Source of the DNA: Actinomycetes bacterium
Lineage (GTDB): Bacteria; Actinomycetota; Acidimicrobiia; Acidimicrobiales; Palsa-688
Length of the DNA: 39,932 bases
Direction of reading: 5' to 3'
Assembly: GCA_021809105.1 (NCBI GenBank)
Contig: JAKBAM010000006.1
Span: 1 to 39,932, forward strand
Of this stretch, positions 17,511 to 25,303 are shown piece by piece (position 1 is the first letter of the stretch; each line of letters starts with the position of its first letter). The notes under the pieces are model-generated. The model ran no database searches and was not told where the DNA came from. It saw only the letters and a list, made by a program, of their open reading frames with translations. The translations under genes and the position numbers were made by a program.

Positions 17511-18266
17511 TCAGGACACCGGGGGTCGGCTCGCTGCGGTGATGGTGATGATCCGGCTGTCATCGACAGTGCCGACCCAGCCTTTCCACCTGAACGAGGC
17601 GCCTGCGTCCTGCGGTCGACCGCCGTGTTCGAGCAGGTGGCGGGCGAATCTACCCTTCGCCGCCTTGGCGTCGTGGCCGCCAGCGCGCCCGCTGGCCGTG
17701 CGAAACTCGACGTATACACGCGTGACCTCGGGTGGGAGCGCCCTGCGGTGCTCGTCGGGCAGGAGATCGACGATGGGTGCTTTCCCGGCGTGACGGAGGA
17801 GGGCTTCGCCGATCGCCGGTTGCCAAAAGCGCGAGAGGACATCGAGCGGCGGCAGGTTCGCCCCCATCTTCAGCTTGTAGTCGGGCACCGGGTCGCCGAA
17901 GGCGAAGAGGCCACCGACAGCCGACACGACGACGATCCGAGCGGCACGACGGCGGGCGGCGGCACCGAGGCTGGCTGGCTGCAGATGCTCCCAGACCACT
18001 CCGCTGTAGCGCTTCCAGGCGGGGAGTGTTGGCCCGCCACAGATGCTCCGGTTGCCGTGGAGCGCCTCGAGGTGCCGGCGCCCCTGCACCCCCGTGAGCT
18101 TGGCGGCTAGCAGGGGGTCGGCCATCGCCGCTGCGAGGGCCTCGGCGACGGTGCGCCGGCGGGTGGCGAGCTGCGGGAAGGTTCCCGAGCCGAGCTCCCA
18201 CGGCCGGGTACCTCCCGGCCGCTTGCCTTCTGAGGGGGGAAGGAGGAGGACAGGAGCCACGCCCAA
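17511..18266 (-). CDS. yaaA: YaaA/DUF328 peroxide-stress protein
   Basis: The 251-residue product is close to the usual length of YaaA (about 258). It begins with the family hallmark LLLPPSEGKR. It continues with GNRSICGGPTLPAWKRYSGV, RIVVVSAVGGLFAFGDPVPDYKLKMGANLPP and DLLPDEHRRALP. In E. coli YaaA lowers free iron and limits Fenton damage during hydrogen peroxide stress and binds DNA. It is cytoplasmic. The ATG/GTG region at 18266 is preceded by a G-rich stretch; small shifts in start are possible. The gene stands between the convergent cupin gene and the YeiH-like gene upstream on the same strand (49-bp gap). Confidence 0.9.
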   Translation of the reverse strand: MGVAPVLLLPPSEGKRPGGTRPWELGSGTFPQLATRRRTVAEALAAAMADPLLAAKLTGVQGRRHLEALHGNRSICGGPTLPAWKRYSGVVWEHLQPASLGAAARRRAARIVVVSAVGGLFAFGDPVPDYKLKMGANLPPLDVLSRFWQPAIGEALLRHAGKAPIVDLLPDEHRRALPPEVTRVYVEFRTASGRAGGHDAKAAKGRFARHLLEHGGRPQDAGASFRWKGWVGTVDDSRIITITAASRPPVS

Positions 18267-18315
18267 TCGTCGCCGTACCGGGGGGGCAGGGGCCAGCCGG
18301 CCCTCACGGGGAAGC

Positions 18316-19404
18316 TCAGAGCCCGCCGGTCAAGCTCTGCAACGCGAGGCTGGTCAAACCCACTGTGGCCCAGAGGACAGCCCCGAGCACCATCGGCTTC
18401 GCTCCTGCGGCACGGATCGCCCGAGGGCGGGTCGACAACCCGATCGCAGCCAACGCGGCGGTGATCATCCAGGTGGCGACGTCAGCCAGGCCTTGGTGCC
18501 AGGCGGCGGGTACCGCTCCCACGCTGTTGATCGCCACGGCCACGACGAACCCGATGATGAAGTAGGGGAAGATGCGCCACACCGCGGTAGCCCCCGCTGA
18601 TTGGCTAAGGCCCGAGGTCTGCCGGTGGCGCCACGCCGCCAACGCCAGGCATATCGGGATGATAGCGAGGGTACGGGTCAGCTTGACGACGACGCCGTAC
18701 TGGAGGGCGCCGTGGCCGTAGACGGTCGTCGATGCCACCACCGACGACATGTCGTTGACCGCGGTGCCGGCCCACAGCCCGAACGCGTGCTGGGAAAGGC
18801 CGAGGACGTGCCCGAGCGTCGGATAGGCCAGCACCGCAACGACGTTGAACGTGAAGATGGTTGCGATGGCGTAGCTGACGTCGGCGTCGTCGGCATCGAT
18901 CACCGCGTCGGTGGCGGCGATGGCCGACGCGCCGCAGATGGCGGTCCCCACCCCGATCAGCAGCTGCAGGTCGCCGCGGAGGCCGAGGATCCTTCCGGCG
19001 ACTGCCGCCACCGCCAAGCCCAGCACCAAGGTCCCGATCAGCACGGGAAGCGAGGACCTCCCGGTGGCCAGGACCTGTGAGAGGGAGAGGTTGAGCCCGA
19101 GTACCACGATCGACCCCTGGAGGACCGCCTTGCTGGTGAAGGCCACGCCGGGCACCATTCGGGGCGGGACCGGTCTGACGCCGGCCACGGCTATCCCCGC
19201 CACGATGGCGATCACCGGGGCGCCGACCACTGGCAGGAGGCCACCAGCGGCGGTGGCGGCCGCGGCGATCGCTGCCGCAGCTGCGATGCCAGGGACCAGT
19301 CCCGCCCAGCGCGCCCCCGCCGGGCCCGGTGCTGCAACCCGGCTCGGTGATGAGGCGCGGGTGTCTTGGCGGACGGCTTGGTGGGTGGTCTGCTCAGCGC
19401 TCAC
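18316..19404 (-). CDS. YeiH/UPF0324-type membrane transporter (putative sulfate exporter family)
   Basis: The 362-residue membrane protein has about ten helices. Family features are GSIVVLGLNLSLSQVL, the GVGTAICGASAIAAT motif, FTFNVVAVLAYPTLGHVLGL, FGLWAGTAVNDMSSVVA and VVKLTRTLAIIPICLALA. The UPF0324 (YeiH) family is annotated as putative sulfate exporter; direct proof of substrate is weak. The frame is open to 20316, but the GTG at 19404 is preceded by a strong GGAGGAGGTA and marks the true start. It is divergent from a LysR gene across 85 bp, the standard arrangement for YeiH and its YeiE-like regulator. Confidence 0.9.
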   Translation of the reverse strand: MSAEQTTHQAVRQDTRASSPSRVAAPGPAGARWAGLVPGIAAAAAIAAAATAAGGLLPVVGAPVIAIVAGIAVAGVRPVPPRMVPGVAFTSKAVLQGSIVVLGLNLSLSQVLATGRSSLPVLIGTLVLGLAVAAVAGRILGLRGDLQLLIGVGTAICGASAIAATDAVIDADDADVSYAIATIFTFNVVAVLAYPTLGHVLGLSQHAFGLWAGTAVNDMSSVVASTTVYGHGALQYGVVVKLTRTLAIIPICLALAAWRHRQTSGLSQSAGATAVWRIFPYFIIGFVVAVAINSVGAVPAAWHQGLADVATWMITAALAAIGLSTRPRAIRAAGAKPMVLGAVLWATVGLTSLALQSLTGGL

Positions 19405-19476
19405 GACGGTTGTACCTCCTCCACCACGTTGGCCCGGCATGAGGCCCGGGCCTAGAGGCGTTCTCGTGATGGGCTT

Positions 19477-19491
19477 ATAAGGTGTACTTAT
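19477..19491. promoter_or_regulatory. LysR-type box overlapping a leaderless start
   Basis: ATAAG-GTGTA-CTTAT is an inverted repeat containing the T-N11-A pattern of LysR binding sites. It overlaps the ATG of the LysR gene at 19490. TATAAG (19476-19481) also resembles a -10 box placed to start the transcript at the ATG, so the message may be leaderless. It probably controls both yeiH-like and lysR-like genes. Confidence 0.5.
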
Positions 19492-20449
19492 GCCGTTGGC
19501 CCAACCTCTCCCTGATGTGGCTGCTCTCGATCTCTTGCGGACCGTGGGTGATCTGGGCTCCATCAACGCCGCCGCCGAGGTCCACGGCGTGACCCAGCCG
19601 GCGGCGAGCATGCGGCTGCGTTCCCTGGAGCGGGTGCTCGGGCTGCCGCTGCTCGAGCGGGCGAGGACCGGTTCGCGCTTGACGCCTGCCGGCCACGCCA
19701 CGGTCGAGTGGTCGGCCTCGATACTCGATGGCATGAGGGCCCTGCAGGCGGGCACCATCGCGTTGCGACGCGACGCGCGGTCCCATCTGCGCCTCGGTGC
19801 CAGTCTCACCGTCGCCGAGTACCTCGTGCCCGGCTGGCTCCGCCAGCTCGGGGTTGCGCTACCGGACGTGGCGGTGTCGCTCGAGATGGGCAACTCGAGC
19901 CACATCCTCGATCTGGTGTCCCAAGGGGACGTCGAGCTGGGCTTCACCGAGGGTCCTGGCGTGTCCCGGCGCCTGCGCTCATGCGATCTGCGGGTCGATG
20001 AGCTGGTAGTGGTGGTCGGCGCCGGCCACGCTTGGTCACGCCGCCGCCGGCCGCTCACCGCCAGCGAGCTGGCAGCCACCCCGTTGGTGCTCCGCGAGCA
20101 GGGCTCGGGTACCCGGGACACCTTGACCGTCGAGATGGGTGAGCTCGGCCTGGAGGTCACCCCGCTGATGGAGCTCGCCAGCACGACCGCCATCAAGGGG
20201 GCGACCATCGCCGGTACGGCCCCGGCCGTGCTCTCGACCCTGGCGGTGGAGGCGGAGATCAGGGCCGGCCAGCTGCTCGTCGTCCCGTGCCGGGACCTGG
20301 TACTCCGAAGGACCATCAGGGCTGTGTGGTCGCCTGAGCGGCCACCTGGCCCGATCGCTCACCGGCTGCTGGCGTTGGCCGGGGCGGTCGCCACGACGAA
20401 GACCCTCCGGAAGGGCAGGAGCGTTTCGCCGGTGGGCCCGGGCGGGTAG
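19490..20449 (+). CDS. LysR-family regulator (YeiE/CysB-like group)
   Basis: The 319-residue regulator has an N-terminal winged helix, LDLLRTVGDLGSINAAAEVH, GVTQPAASMRLRSLERVLG and LLERARTGSRLTPAGHA. A C-terminal periplasmic-binding-like ligand domain follows (LRLGASLTVAEYLVPGWL...). It is divergent from the YeiH-type gene, which is its likely target; LysR proteins next to yeiH usually activate it in response to a small anion or amino acid. An inverted repeat overlaps its start. No ribosome site is visible, in line with leaderless translation. Its last 91 bases overlap the 3' end of the convergent methyltransferase gene. Confidence 0.92.
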   Translation: MPLAQPLPDVAALDLLRTVGDLGSINAAAEVHGVTQPAASMRLRSLERVLGLPLLERARTGSRLTPAGHATVEWSASILDGMRALQAGTIALRRDARSHLRLGASLTVAEYLVPGWLRQLGVALPDVAVSLEMGNSSHILDLVSQGDVELGFTEGPGVSRRLRSCDLRVDELVVVVGAGHAWSRRRRPLTASELAATPLVLREQGSGTRDTLTVEMGELGLEVTPLMELASTTAIKGATIAGTAPAVLSTLAVEAEIRAGQLLVVPCRDLVLRRTIRAVWSPERPPGPIAHRLLALAGAVATTKTLRKGRSVSPVGPGG

Positions 20450-21177
20450 GCGCTGCGCAGTGCCTCGGCATAAGCGCCGGTGAACTCGTCGGCCTCGGCG
20501 TCGTCGAGGACGCTGAGATAGGGCCGCAGGGCGGTTCCCCGCACCCATTCCAGGACCGGATCAGGCCCGTGCAGCACGTGGAGGTAGGTCGTCTCCCACG
20601 CGTCCACCGTCGCTCCGAGCGCCCGAAGAGTCCTGTGGTAATCGACCGGTTGGAGCGAATGGACGCCCTGATCGACTGTCGCCAGTCTCGGACCCCAGCG
20701 CGCGGACGAAGCAAGGTCGCGCAGCCGCGTGTGGGTCGGCGCGTCGAAGTTGCCCGGCACCTGGAAGGCCAAGGCGCCCCCCGGCCGAAGGGCGGCCAGC
20801 CAGCGGCCGAAGTGCTCCACATGTCGCGGGAGCCACTGCAAGGTGGCATTGGAGATGACGACATCCAGGCTCGAGGGCTCCGGTGCCCAAGTGGCCGCGT
20901 CAGCGAGCCCGAAATCCAGCCGGCTCGTGCTGCCCGGCGGCTGGACGAGGCTCGAGGCCAGCTCGATCATCTCCGGAGAGCTGTCGAGGCCGAGGATGCT
21001 TGCCTCGGGCCAGCGCTGGAGCAGGCCCGCGGTTGCCGTGCCCGGCCCGCAGCCGAGATCGACCACCGCTCGGGGCCGGTCAACGGCGATACGCGCGACG
21101 AGATCCCAAAACGGGCGCTCGCGCTCAGCGGCGAAGCGCAGGTACTGGGAGGGATCCCAGCGGGTGGTCAGGGTCAG
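20359..21177 (-). CDS. tam: Trans-aconitate 2-methyltransferase-like (Tam) protein
   Basis: The 272-residue class I SAM methyltransferase matches Tam, which methylates trans-aconitate. The N-terminal WDPSQYLRFAAERERPFWDL is the family signature. The SAM loop is VVDLGCGPGTATAGLL, followed by GLDSSPEMIELA, DVVISNATLQWLP and GGALAFQVPGNFDAPTH. No ATG, GTG or TTG exists in frame near the conserved start; the likely start is CTG at 21177, which overlaps the SDR stop as CTGA. That implies coupling to the upstream SDR. Its 3' end overlaps the LysR gene antisense. A related SAM-dependent methyltransferase acting on another acid is the alternative. Confidence 0.87.
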   Translation of the reverse strand: MTLTTRWDPSQYLRFAAERERPFWDLVARIAVDRPRAVVDLGCGPGTATAGLLQRWPEASILGLDSSPEMIELASSLVQPPGSTSRLDFGLADAATWAPEPSSLDVVISNATLQWLPRHVEHFGRWLAALRPGGALAFQVPGNFDAPTHTRLRDLASSARWGPRLATVDQGVHSLQPVDYHRTLRALGATVDAWETTYLHVLHGPDPVLEWVRGTALRPYLSVLDDAEADEFTGAYAEALRSAYPPGPTGETLLPFRRVFVVATAPANASSR

Positions 21178-22073
21178 CCCGCGAAGGGGTTGCGCAGTTC
21201 GAAGGGGACCTCGGCCAGCCTTGCCCCCTCCTTCTGCAGCTCCTCGACCGTCCAGCGCCCGTCCTTCTCGATCCCGTCGATGATGGCGAACGGCTGGAAC
21301 AGCTGCACCTTCCCGCCCCAGACGAGGAAGACGCGGCCATTCACCGGACAGTCCTGCGTGCCGAGATAGGCGACCCACGGGGAGATGTTCGCCGGGTCCA
21401 TCTCGTCGAACTGGTCGGCGGGCACCTCCTGGCCGCCCAGGCCCACCGCGGCGGTGAGGCGCGTCCTTGCAGCAGGGGCGATGGCGTTGACCCTGACGCC
21501 GTAGCGGATCAACTCCATGTTGGTGATGATCGTCATCGCCGCGATGCCCATCTTGGCTGCGCCGTAGTTGGTCTGGCCCACGTTGCCGAACAGCCCCGAA
21601 GTCGACGACGTGTTGACCACTGAGGCGTGGACGGTCCCGCCGGCTTTGACCTTCTCGCGCCAGTACCCGGCGGCGTGGCGGGTCGGGCAGAAGTGGCCGC
21701 GCAGGTGGACGTGGATGACGGCGTCCCACTCTTCGATGGTCGAGTTGGCGAACATGCGGTCACGGAGGATCCCCGCGTTGTTGACCAGCACGTCGAGGCC
21801 GCCGAAACCTTCTATGGCAGTGTCCACCAAGCGCTTCGCGCCGTCCCAGTCGGCGACGTTGTCATGGTTGGCCAGGGCCTCGCCGCCCAATGCCCTTATC
21901 TCTGCGGCGACCTCCTCGGCGGGCGAGGAGTCGCCACCGGTACCGTCGGCCGCACCTCCGAGATCGTTGACGACGACCTTGGCTCCCTCGCTGGCGAAGA
22001 GCAGAGCGTGCTCCCGTCCGATCCCTCGTCCGGCGCCTGTGATGATGGCCACCCGTCCGTCGAGCGTACCCAT
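21174..22073 (-). CDS. SDR resembling (3R)-hydroxyacyl-CoA dehydrogenase
   Basis: The 299-residue SDR carries TGAGRGIG near residue 12, an unusual long loop NDLGGAADGTGGDSSPAEEV after the second strand, NNAGILRDR at 98, and catalytic S157, Y170 and K174 in TSSTSGLFGNVGQTNYGAAK. The loop and the NAGILRDRMF motif are typical of the dehydrogenase part of multifunctional enzyme type 2 and of actinobacterial steroid or fatty acid side-chain oxidation enzymes. The C-terminal segment (FLVWGGKVQLFQPF) is extended. The ATG at 22073 follows GGAGGG. It is coupled to tam. The substrate is probably a hydroxyacyl-CoA, by family inference. Confidence 0.88.
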   Translation of the reverse strand: MGTLDGRVAIITGAGRGIGREHALLFASEGAKVVVNDLGGAADGTGGDSSPAEEVAAEIRALGGEALANHDNVADWDGAKRLVDTAIEGFGGLDVLVNNAGILRDRMFANSTIEEWDAVIHVHLRGHFCPTRHAAGYWREKVKAGGTVHASVVNTSSTSGLFGNVGQTNYGAAKMGIAAMTIITNMELIRYGVRVNAIAPAARTRLTAAVGLGGQEVPADQFDEMDPANISPWVAYLGTQDCPVNGRVFLVWGGKVQLFQPFAIIDGIEKDGRWTVEELQKEGARLAEVPFELRNPFAG

Positions 22074-22239
22074 GATCGGTCCCTCCTGCTGTCGTGGTGC
22101 TGTCGTGGTGTGAGACCATTCCGCACTCGCGAGGCGCGGCGCCAATCTGCGGCCCACGGCCACGCAGAGAGGCAAGTCGTTCCGGTGCACCGTCACCACC
22201 CCGGATGTGACTGCCGGCGGGCCGGGTAGGCAGTCGGCT

Positions 22240-23139
22240 CTACGCAGGAGCCGGTGCCAAGGGCCAGTCGACGCCCGTCAACTGCTCGGAGAGGTCCCAC
22301 AGCCGGCGGGCCATGTCCCCGTCCAGGGCGGCGTGCGACGGCGGCTCGAGGGCGGGGTACCCCCGGAGGTGGTTGACTCCACCGGGACCGGCCAGGCTCC
22401 CGCCCGGCACGTCGGCCGTGGACGCGTAGAGGGTGGGTAGGGCCCCCATCTGGTCGCTTTGGGCGATGAGCCGGTTGCCTACGGCCCCCATCAGGTTGGC
22501 CAGTGGGTTGCCGGTGCGCCCCTGGAGGTTGGTGGCGGCGTACCCGGGGTGGGCCGCGGTGGCGCGCACCGGCGAGCCGGCGGCCACGAGGCGCCGCTCC
22601 AGCTCCAAGACGAACAGCAGGTTGGCCAGCTTCGACTGCGAGTACGCCGCCCACGGCCGGTAGCGGCGGCTCTCCCAGTTGAGGTCGTCGAGATCGACCT
22701 TCCCGGAGCGGTGCAGGCCGGAGGTGACCACCACGATCCGGTCGGTGACGCTAGGGAGGAGCAGGTTGGTCAAGGCGAAGTGGCCCAGGTGGTTGGTGCC
22801 GATCTGCAGCTCGAAGCCGTCGGCGGTGCGCCTCAGCGGCGTGGCCATCACACCGGCATTGTCGATCAGGATGTCGACGGGATCGGTGGTGGCGGCGGCG
22901 AACACCCGCACCGACGACAGGTCGGTCAGGTCGAGAGGACGGACATCCACCGTCCCGGTCATGCCCTGGGCGGCGGAGCGGCCCTTGGCGATGTCCCGGA
23001 CGGCCAATGTCACCGATGCTCCAGCCCGGGCCAGCTCAGCGGCGGCGACCCGTCCGATCCCACTGTTGGCCCCGGTGACGACGGCATGCCGGCCGTGGAG
23101 GTCCGGCAGGTCGGCGGCGGTCCAGCGCGGGGAGCCCAT
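22240..23139 (-). CDS. SDR oxidoreductase (retinol dehydrogenase/protochlorophyllide reductase-like)
   Basis: The 299-residue protein has the cofactor motif VVTGANSGIGR, then VTLAVRDIAKG, whose Arg suggests NADP(H). It continues with DILIDNAGVMATP, NHLGHFALTNLLLP, VVVTSGLH and the catalytic YSQSK. This pattern is that of the large actinobacterial group annotated as light-dependent protochlorophyllide reductase-like or retinol dehydrogenase-like SDRs, whose natural substrates are mostly unknown. The ATG at 23139 has GCGATGGGC context without a strong ribosome site. A long hairpin separates it from the F420-type gene upstream on the same strand, so the two may be separate transcripts. Confidence 0.9.
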   Translation of the reverse strand: MGSPRWTAADLPDLHGRHAVVTGANSGIGRVAAAELARAGASVTLAVRDIAKGRSAAQGMTGTVDVRPLDLTDLSSVRVFAAATTDPVDILIDNAGVMATPLRRTADGFELQIGTNHLGHFALTNLLLPSVTDRIVVVTSGLHRSGKVDLDDLNWESRRYRPWAAYSQSKLANLLFVLELERRLVAAGSPVRATAAHPGYAATNLQGRTGNPLANLMGAVGNRLIAQSDQMGALPTLYASTADVPGGSLAGPGGVNHLRGYPALEPPSHAALDGDMARRLWDLSEQLTGVDWPLAPAPA

Positions 23140-23160
23140 CGCGCCAACCTATGCTGCCGA

Positions 23161-23203
23161 CGCTGCGCGTTTCGTGTGAGACGCTGACACAAAACGCGCA
23201 GCG
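23161..23203. terminator. Long hairpin between two minus-strand genes
   Basis: Arms of 17 bases (23161-23177 and 23187-23203) with one mismatch enclose a 9-base loop. Each arm contains GCTGCGCGTTT or its complement. It begins 15 bases after the stop of the nitroreductase-like gene on the minus strand. No T-run follows, so intrinsic termination is uncertain; mRNA stabilisation or an operator for the downstream SDR are alternatives. Confidence 0.45.
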
Positions 23204-23217
23204 AACCTCGAATGGCG

Positions 23218-23631
23218 TCACACCGGCTCGAGGATGAGAACGGGAATGGTCCGCTCGCCGGCCTTCTCTTCGTACTCAGCGAAGCCGGGCATGGTTGCCT
23301 TGTGGGCGCCCCAGATGTCGTCGCGCTCGGCGCCGGCGGCCTCCCGACTGCGCACCTTCACCTTCTCGGCCCCGACCTCGATGGTGGTCTCGGGGGCGGC
23401 CGCGAGGTTGTGGTACCAGGCCGGGTTGGTCGCGGCGCCGGCATAGGAGGCGAAAACAGCCCAGCCTCCCTCCACCTTGCGGTAGACGACCGGGTTGACC
23501 CGCTCCACGCCGCTCTTGCGTCCGACACTGTGGAGCAGCAACAAGGGCGCCCCCTGGAAGTTGCCACCGACCACTCCGCCATGGCTTCGGAACTCGTCGA
23601 TAATCTCCTGGTTGAAGTCGTTGGCTTCCAT
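23218..23631 (-). CDS. Deazaflavin (F420)-dependent nitroreductase-family protein
   Basis: The 137-residue split-barrel protein belongs to the Ddn-like family of mycobacteria and relatives. Key stretches are FNQEIIDEFRSHGGVVGG, APLLLLHSVGRKSGVERVNP, WAVFASYAGAATNPAWYHNL and TIEVGAEKVKVRSREA. These proteins bind F420 and reduce quinones or nitro compounds at the membrane. The ATG at 23631 is preferred to the longer frame from 23694, since MEANDFNQEI is where family members begin. It is divergent from the acyl-CoA synthetase gene. F420 use is inferred from the family. Confidence 0.9.
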   Translation of the reverse strand: MEANDFNQEIIDEFRSHGGVVGGNFQGAPLLLLHSVGRKSGVERVNPVVYRKVEGGWAVFASYAGAATNPAWYHNLAAAPETTIEVGAEKVKVRSREAAGAERDDIWGAHKATMPGFAEYEEKAGERTIPVLILEPV

Positions 23632-23774
23632 GACAGGACCGTACCCCGCTGTGTACCCGCAGACCCAGGGACATGCCGAGGTCAGCACCAGCACCAGCAG
23701 CGGCGGTGGCGGTGGCCGGGTGGAGTGACCAGTGGGTACGTTGGGTCACCCTTCCCGACGATGCGGGGGCATTC

Positions 23775-25277
23775 GTGAACCTCATGATGTTGTTGCAGAT
23801 GGCGGCTGAGGCGTCCCCCGAGCGGGTCGCCGTCGGCTCGCTCCAAGGTGGCCTCACCTACAAGCAGCTCTACCAGCATGCCGGTCACGGCGCGGGCTGG
23901 CTGCAGGCGCACGGGGCCGGCCGCCTCGTCTATGCCGACGAGGCCACGGCGGCCCTGCCGATCGGCCTGTACGCCTGCGGGTGGGCAGGCGTGCCGTTCG
24001 TTCCCGTCTCCTACCGCCTGGCCGACGACCGGCTGCGGGCGCTGGTCGAGCAGCAGGCGCCGGCGCTCCTCCTCCACCCGCCGGCGGGTGGAGAGCGTAC
24101 GACCGGGATCGCCGGGGTCGACCAGATGGGCACGGACGACTTTCTCCACCTGCTGGACGGACTGACCGAGGAATGCGGTGACTGGGACGCCTTCGGCGAA
24201 TCAGCGGCGGTCCTCCTGCACACATCGGGCACCTCCGGCACGCCCAAGGTCGCCATCCTCCGGCACCGGCATCTGGTGTCGTACGTACTGGGGTCAGTGG
24301 AGTTCATGGGCGCCGGCGAGGACGAGGCCACCCTCGTCTCCGTCCCGCCCTACCACATCGCCGGCATGGTGGCGATCCTCACCGCTACCTACGGCGGGCG
24401 CCGACTCGTCCAGCTCCCGCGCTTTACCCCCGAGAGCTGGGTGGAGCTGGTCCGGGCGGAAAGCGTGACCCACGCCATGGTCGTCCCGACGATGCTGGCG
24501 CGGATCCTCGAGGTCCTCCAGGCCGATGGGCAGGGCCTTCCTCGCCTGCGCCACCTTTCTTACGGCGGTGGCCGGATGCCCCGCCCGGTTGTCGAGCACG
24601 CCATGCGGTTGTTGCCCGATGTGGACTTCGTCAACGCCTACGGGTTGACCGAGACCTCTTCGACAGTCGCCGTCCTTACCGCTGAAGACCACCGGGCCGC
24701 CTTCGGGTCCAGCGACCCGGAGGTGGAGGCTCGCCTCGGATCCGTGGGGCGCCCGGTCCCCTCCGTCGAGGTCACGATCCGCGGGCCGGAAGGGGAGGAG
24801 GTGCCTGCCGGCGCTACCGGCGAGGTGTGGGTCCGCGGCGACCAGGTCGCCGGCGAGTACGGCCACGCCAGTGTCCTCAACGAGGAGGGTTGGTTCGCCA
24901 CCAAGGATGCTGGCCACCTCGACCCAGACGGCTATCTCTTCTTGGAGGGGCGCGTCGACGACGTGATCGTGCGGGGCGGTGAGAACCTTTCCCCCGGCGA
25001 GATCGAGGACGTCCTGCTCGAGCACCCCGGCATCCGCGAAGCCGTGGTGTGCGGGATCCGCGACCTGGAGTGGGGAGAGGTGGCGGCCGCGGCCGTTGTG
25101 CCCCACGAGGGCGCCACCCTGGACGAGGAGGAGGTGCGGTCGTGGGTGATCAGCCGGCTGCGCTCCTCCCGTGCGCCGGCAGTGGTCGATATCCGCGCCG
25201 AGCTTCCTTATACCGACACCGGGAAGGTCCTCCGCCGGATCGTCAAGCCCCAGCTCGAAGCGCGCCACCCCCACTGA
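23775..25277 (+). CDS. AMP-forming acyl-CoA synthetase
   Basis: The protein is about 500 residues from the GTG at 23775 and activates a carboxylic acid with ATP and CoA. The adenylate-forming motifs are all present: LLHTSGTSGTPK (phosphate loop), VNAYGLTETSS, GYLFLEGRVDDVIVRGGENL, and the catalytic lysine in TDTGKVLRR near the end. The N-terminal MLLQMAAEASPERVAV is typical. The frame extends to 23673, but those residues are Ala/Pro-rich and lie in the divergent promoter. Chain-length preference cannot be read. It could feed the hydroxyacyl-CoA-type SDR at 21-22 kb. Confidence 0.92.
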   Translation: MNLMMLLQMAAEASPERVAVGSLQGGLTYKQLYQHAGHGAGWLQAHGAGRLVYADEATAALPIGLYACGWAGVPFVPVSYRLADDRLRALVEQQAPALLLHPPAGGERTTGIAGVDQMGTDDFLHLLDGLTEECGDWDAFGESAAVLLHTSGTSGTPKVAILRHRHLVSYVLGSVEFMGAGEDEATLVSVPPYHIAGMVAILTATYGGRRLVQLPRFTPESWVELVRAESVTHAMVVPTMLARILEVLQADGQGLPRLRHLSYGGGRMPRPVVEHAMRLLPDVDFVNAYGLTETSSTVAVLTAEDHRAAFGSSDPEVEARLGSVGRPVPSVEVTIRGPEGEEVPAGATGEVWVRGDQVAGEYGHASVLNEEGWFATKDAGHLDPDGYLFLEGRVDDVIVRGGENLSPGEIEDVLLEHPGIREAVVCGIRDLEWGEVAAAAVVPHEGATLDEEEVRSWVISRLRSSRAPAVVDIRAELPYTDTGKVLRRIVKPQLEARHPH

Positions 25278-25303
25278 GGCGGCCCCGGCCGGGGATCAGT
25301 TGC

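Noticed and set aside
19405..20316. N-terminal extension of the YeiH-type gene to a 666-residue frame
   Set aside because: The extension is antisense to the LysR gene; the strong Shine-Dalgarno at 19413-19422 marks GTG 19404 as the start.
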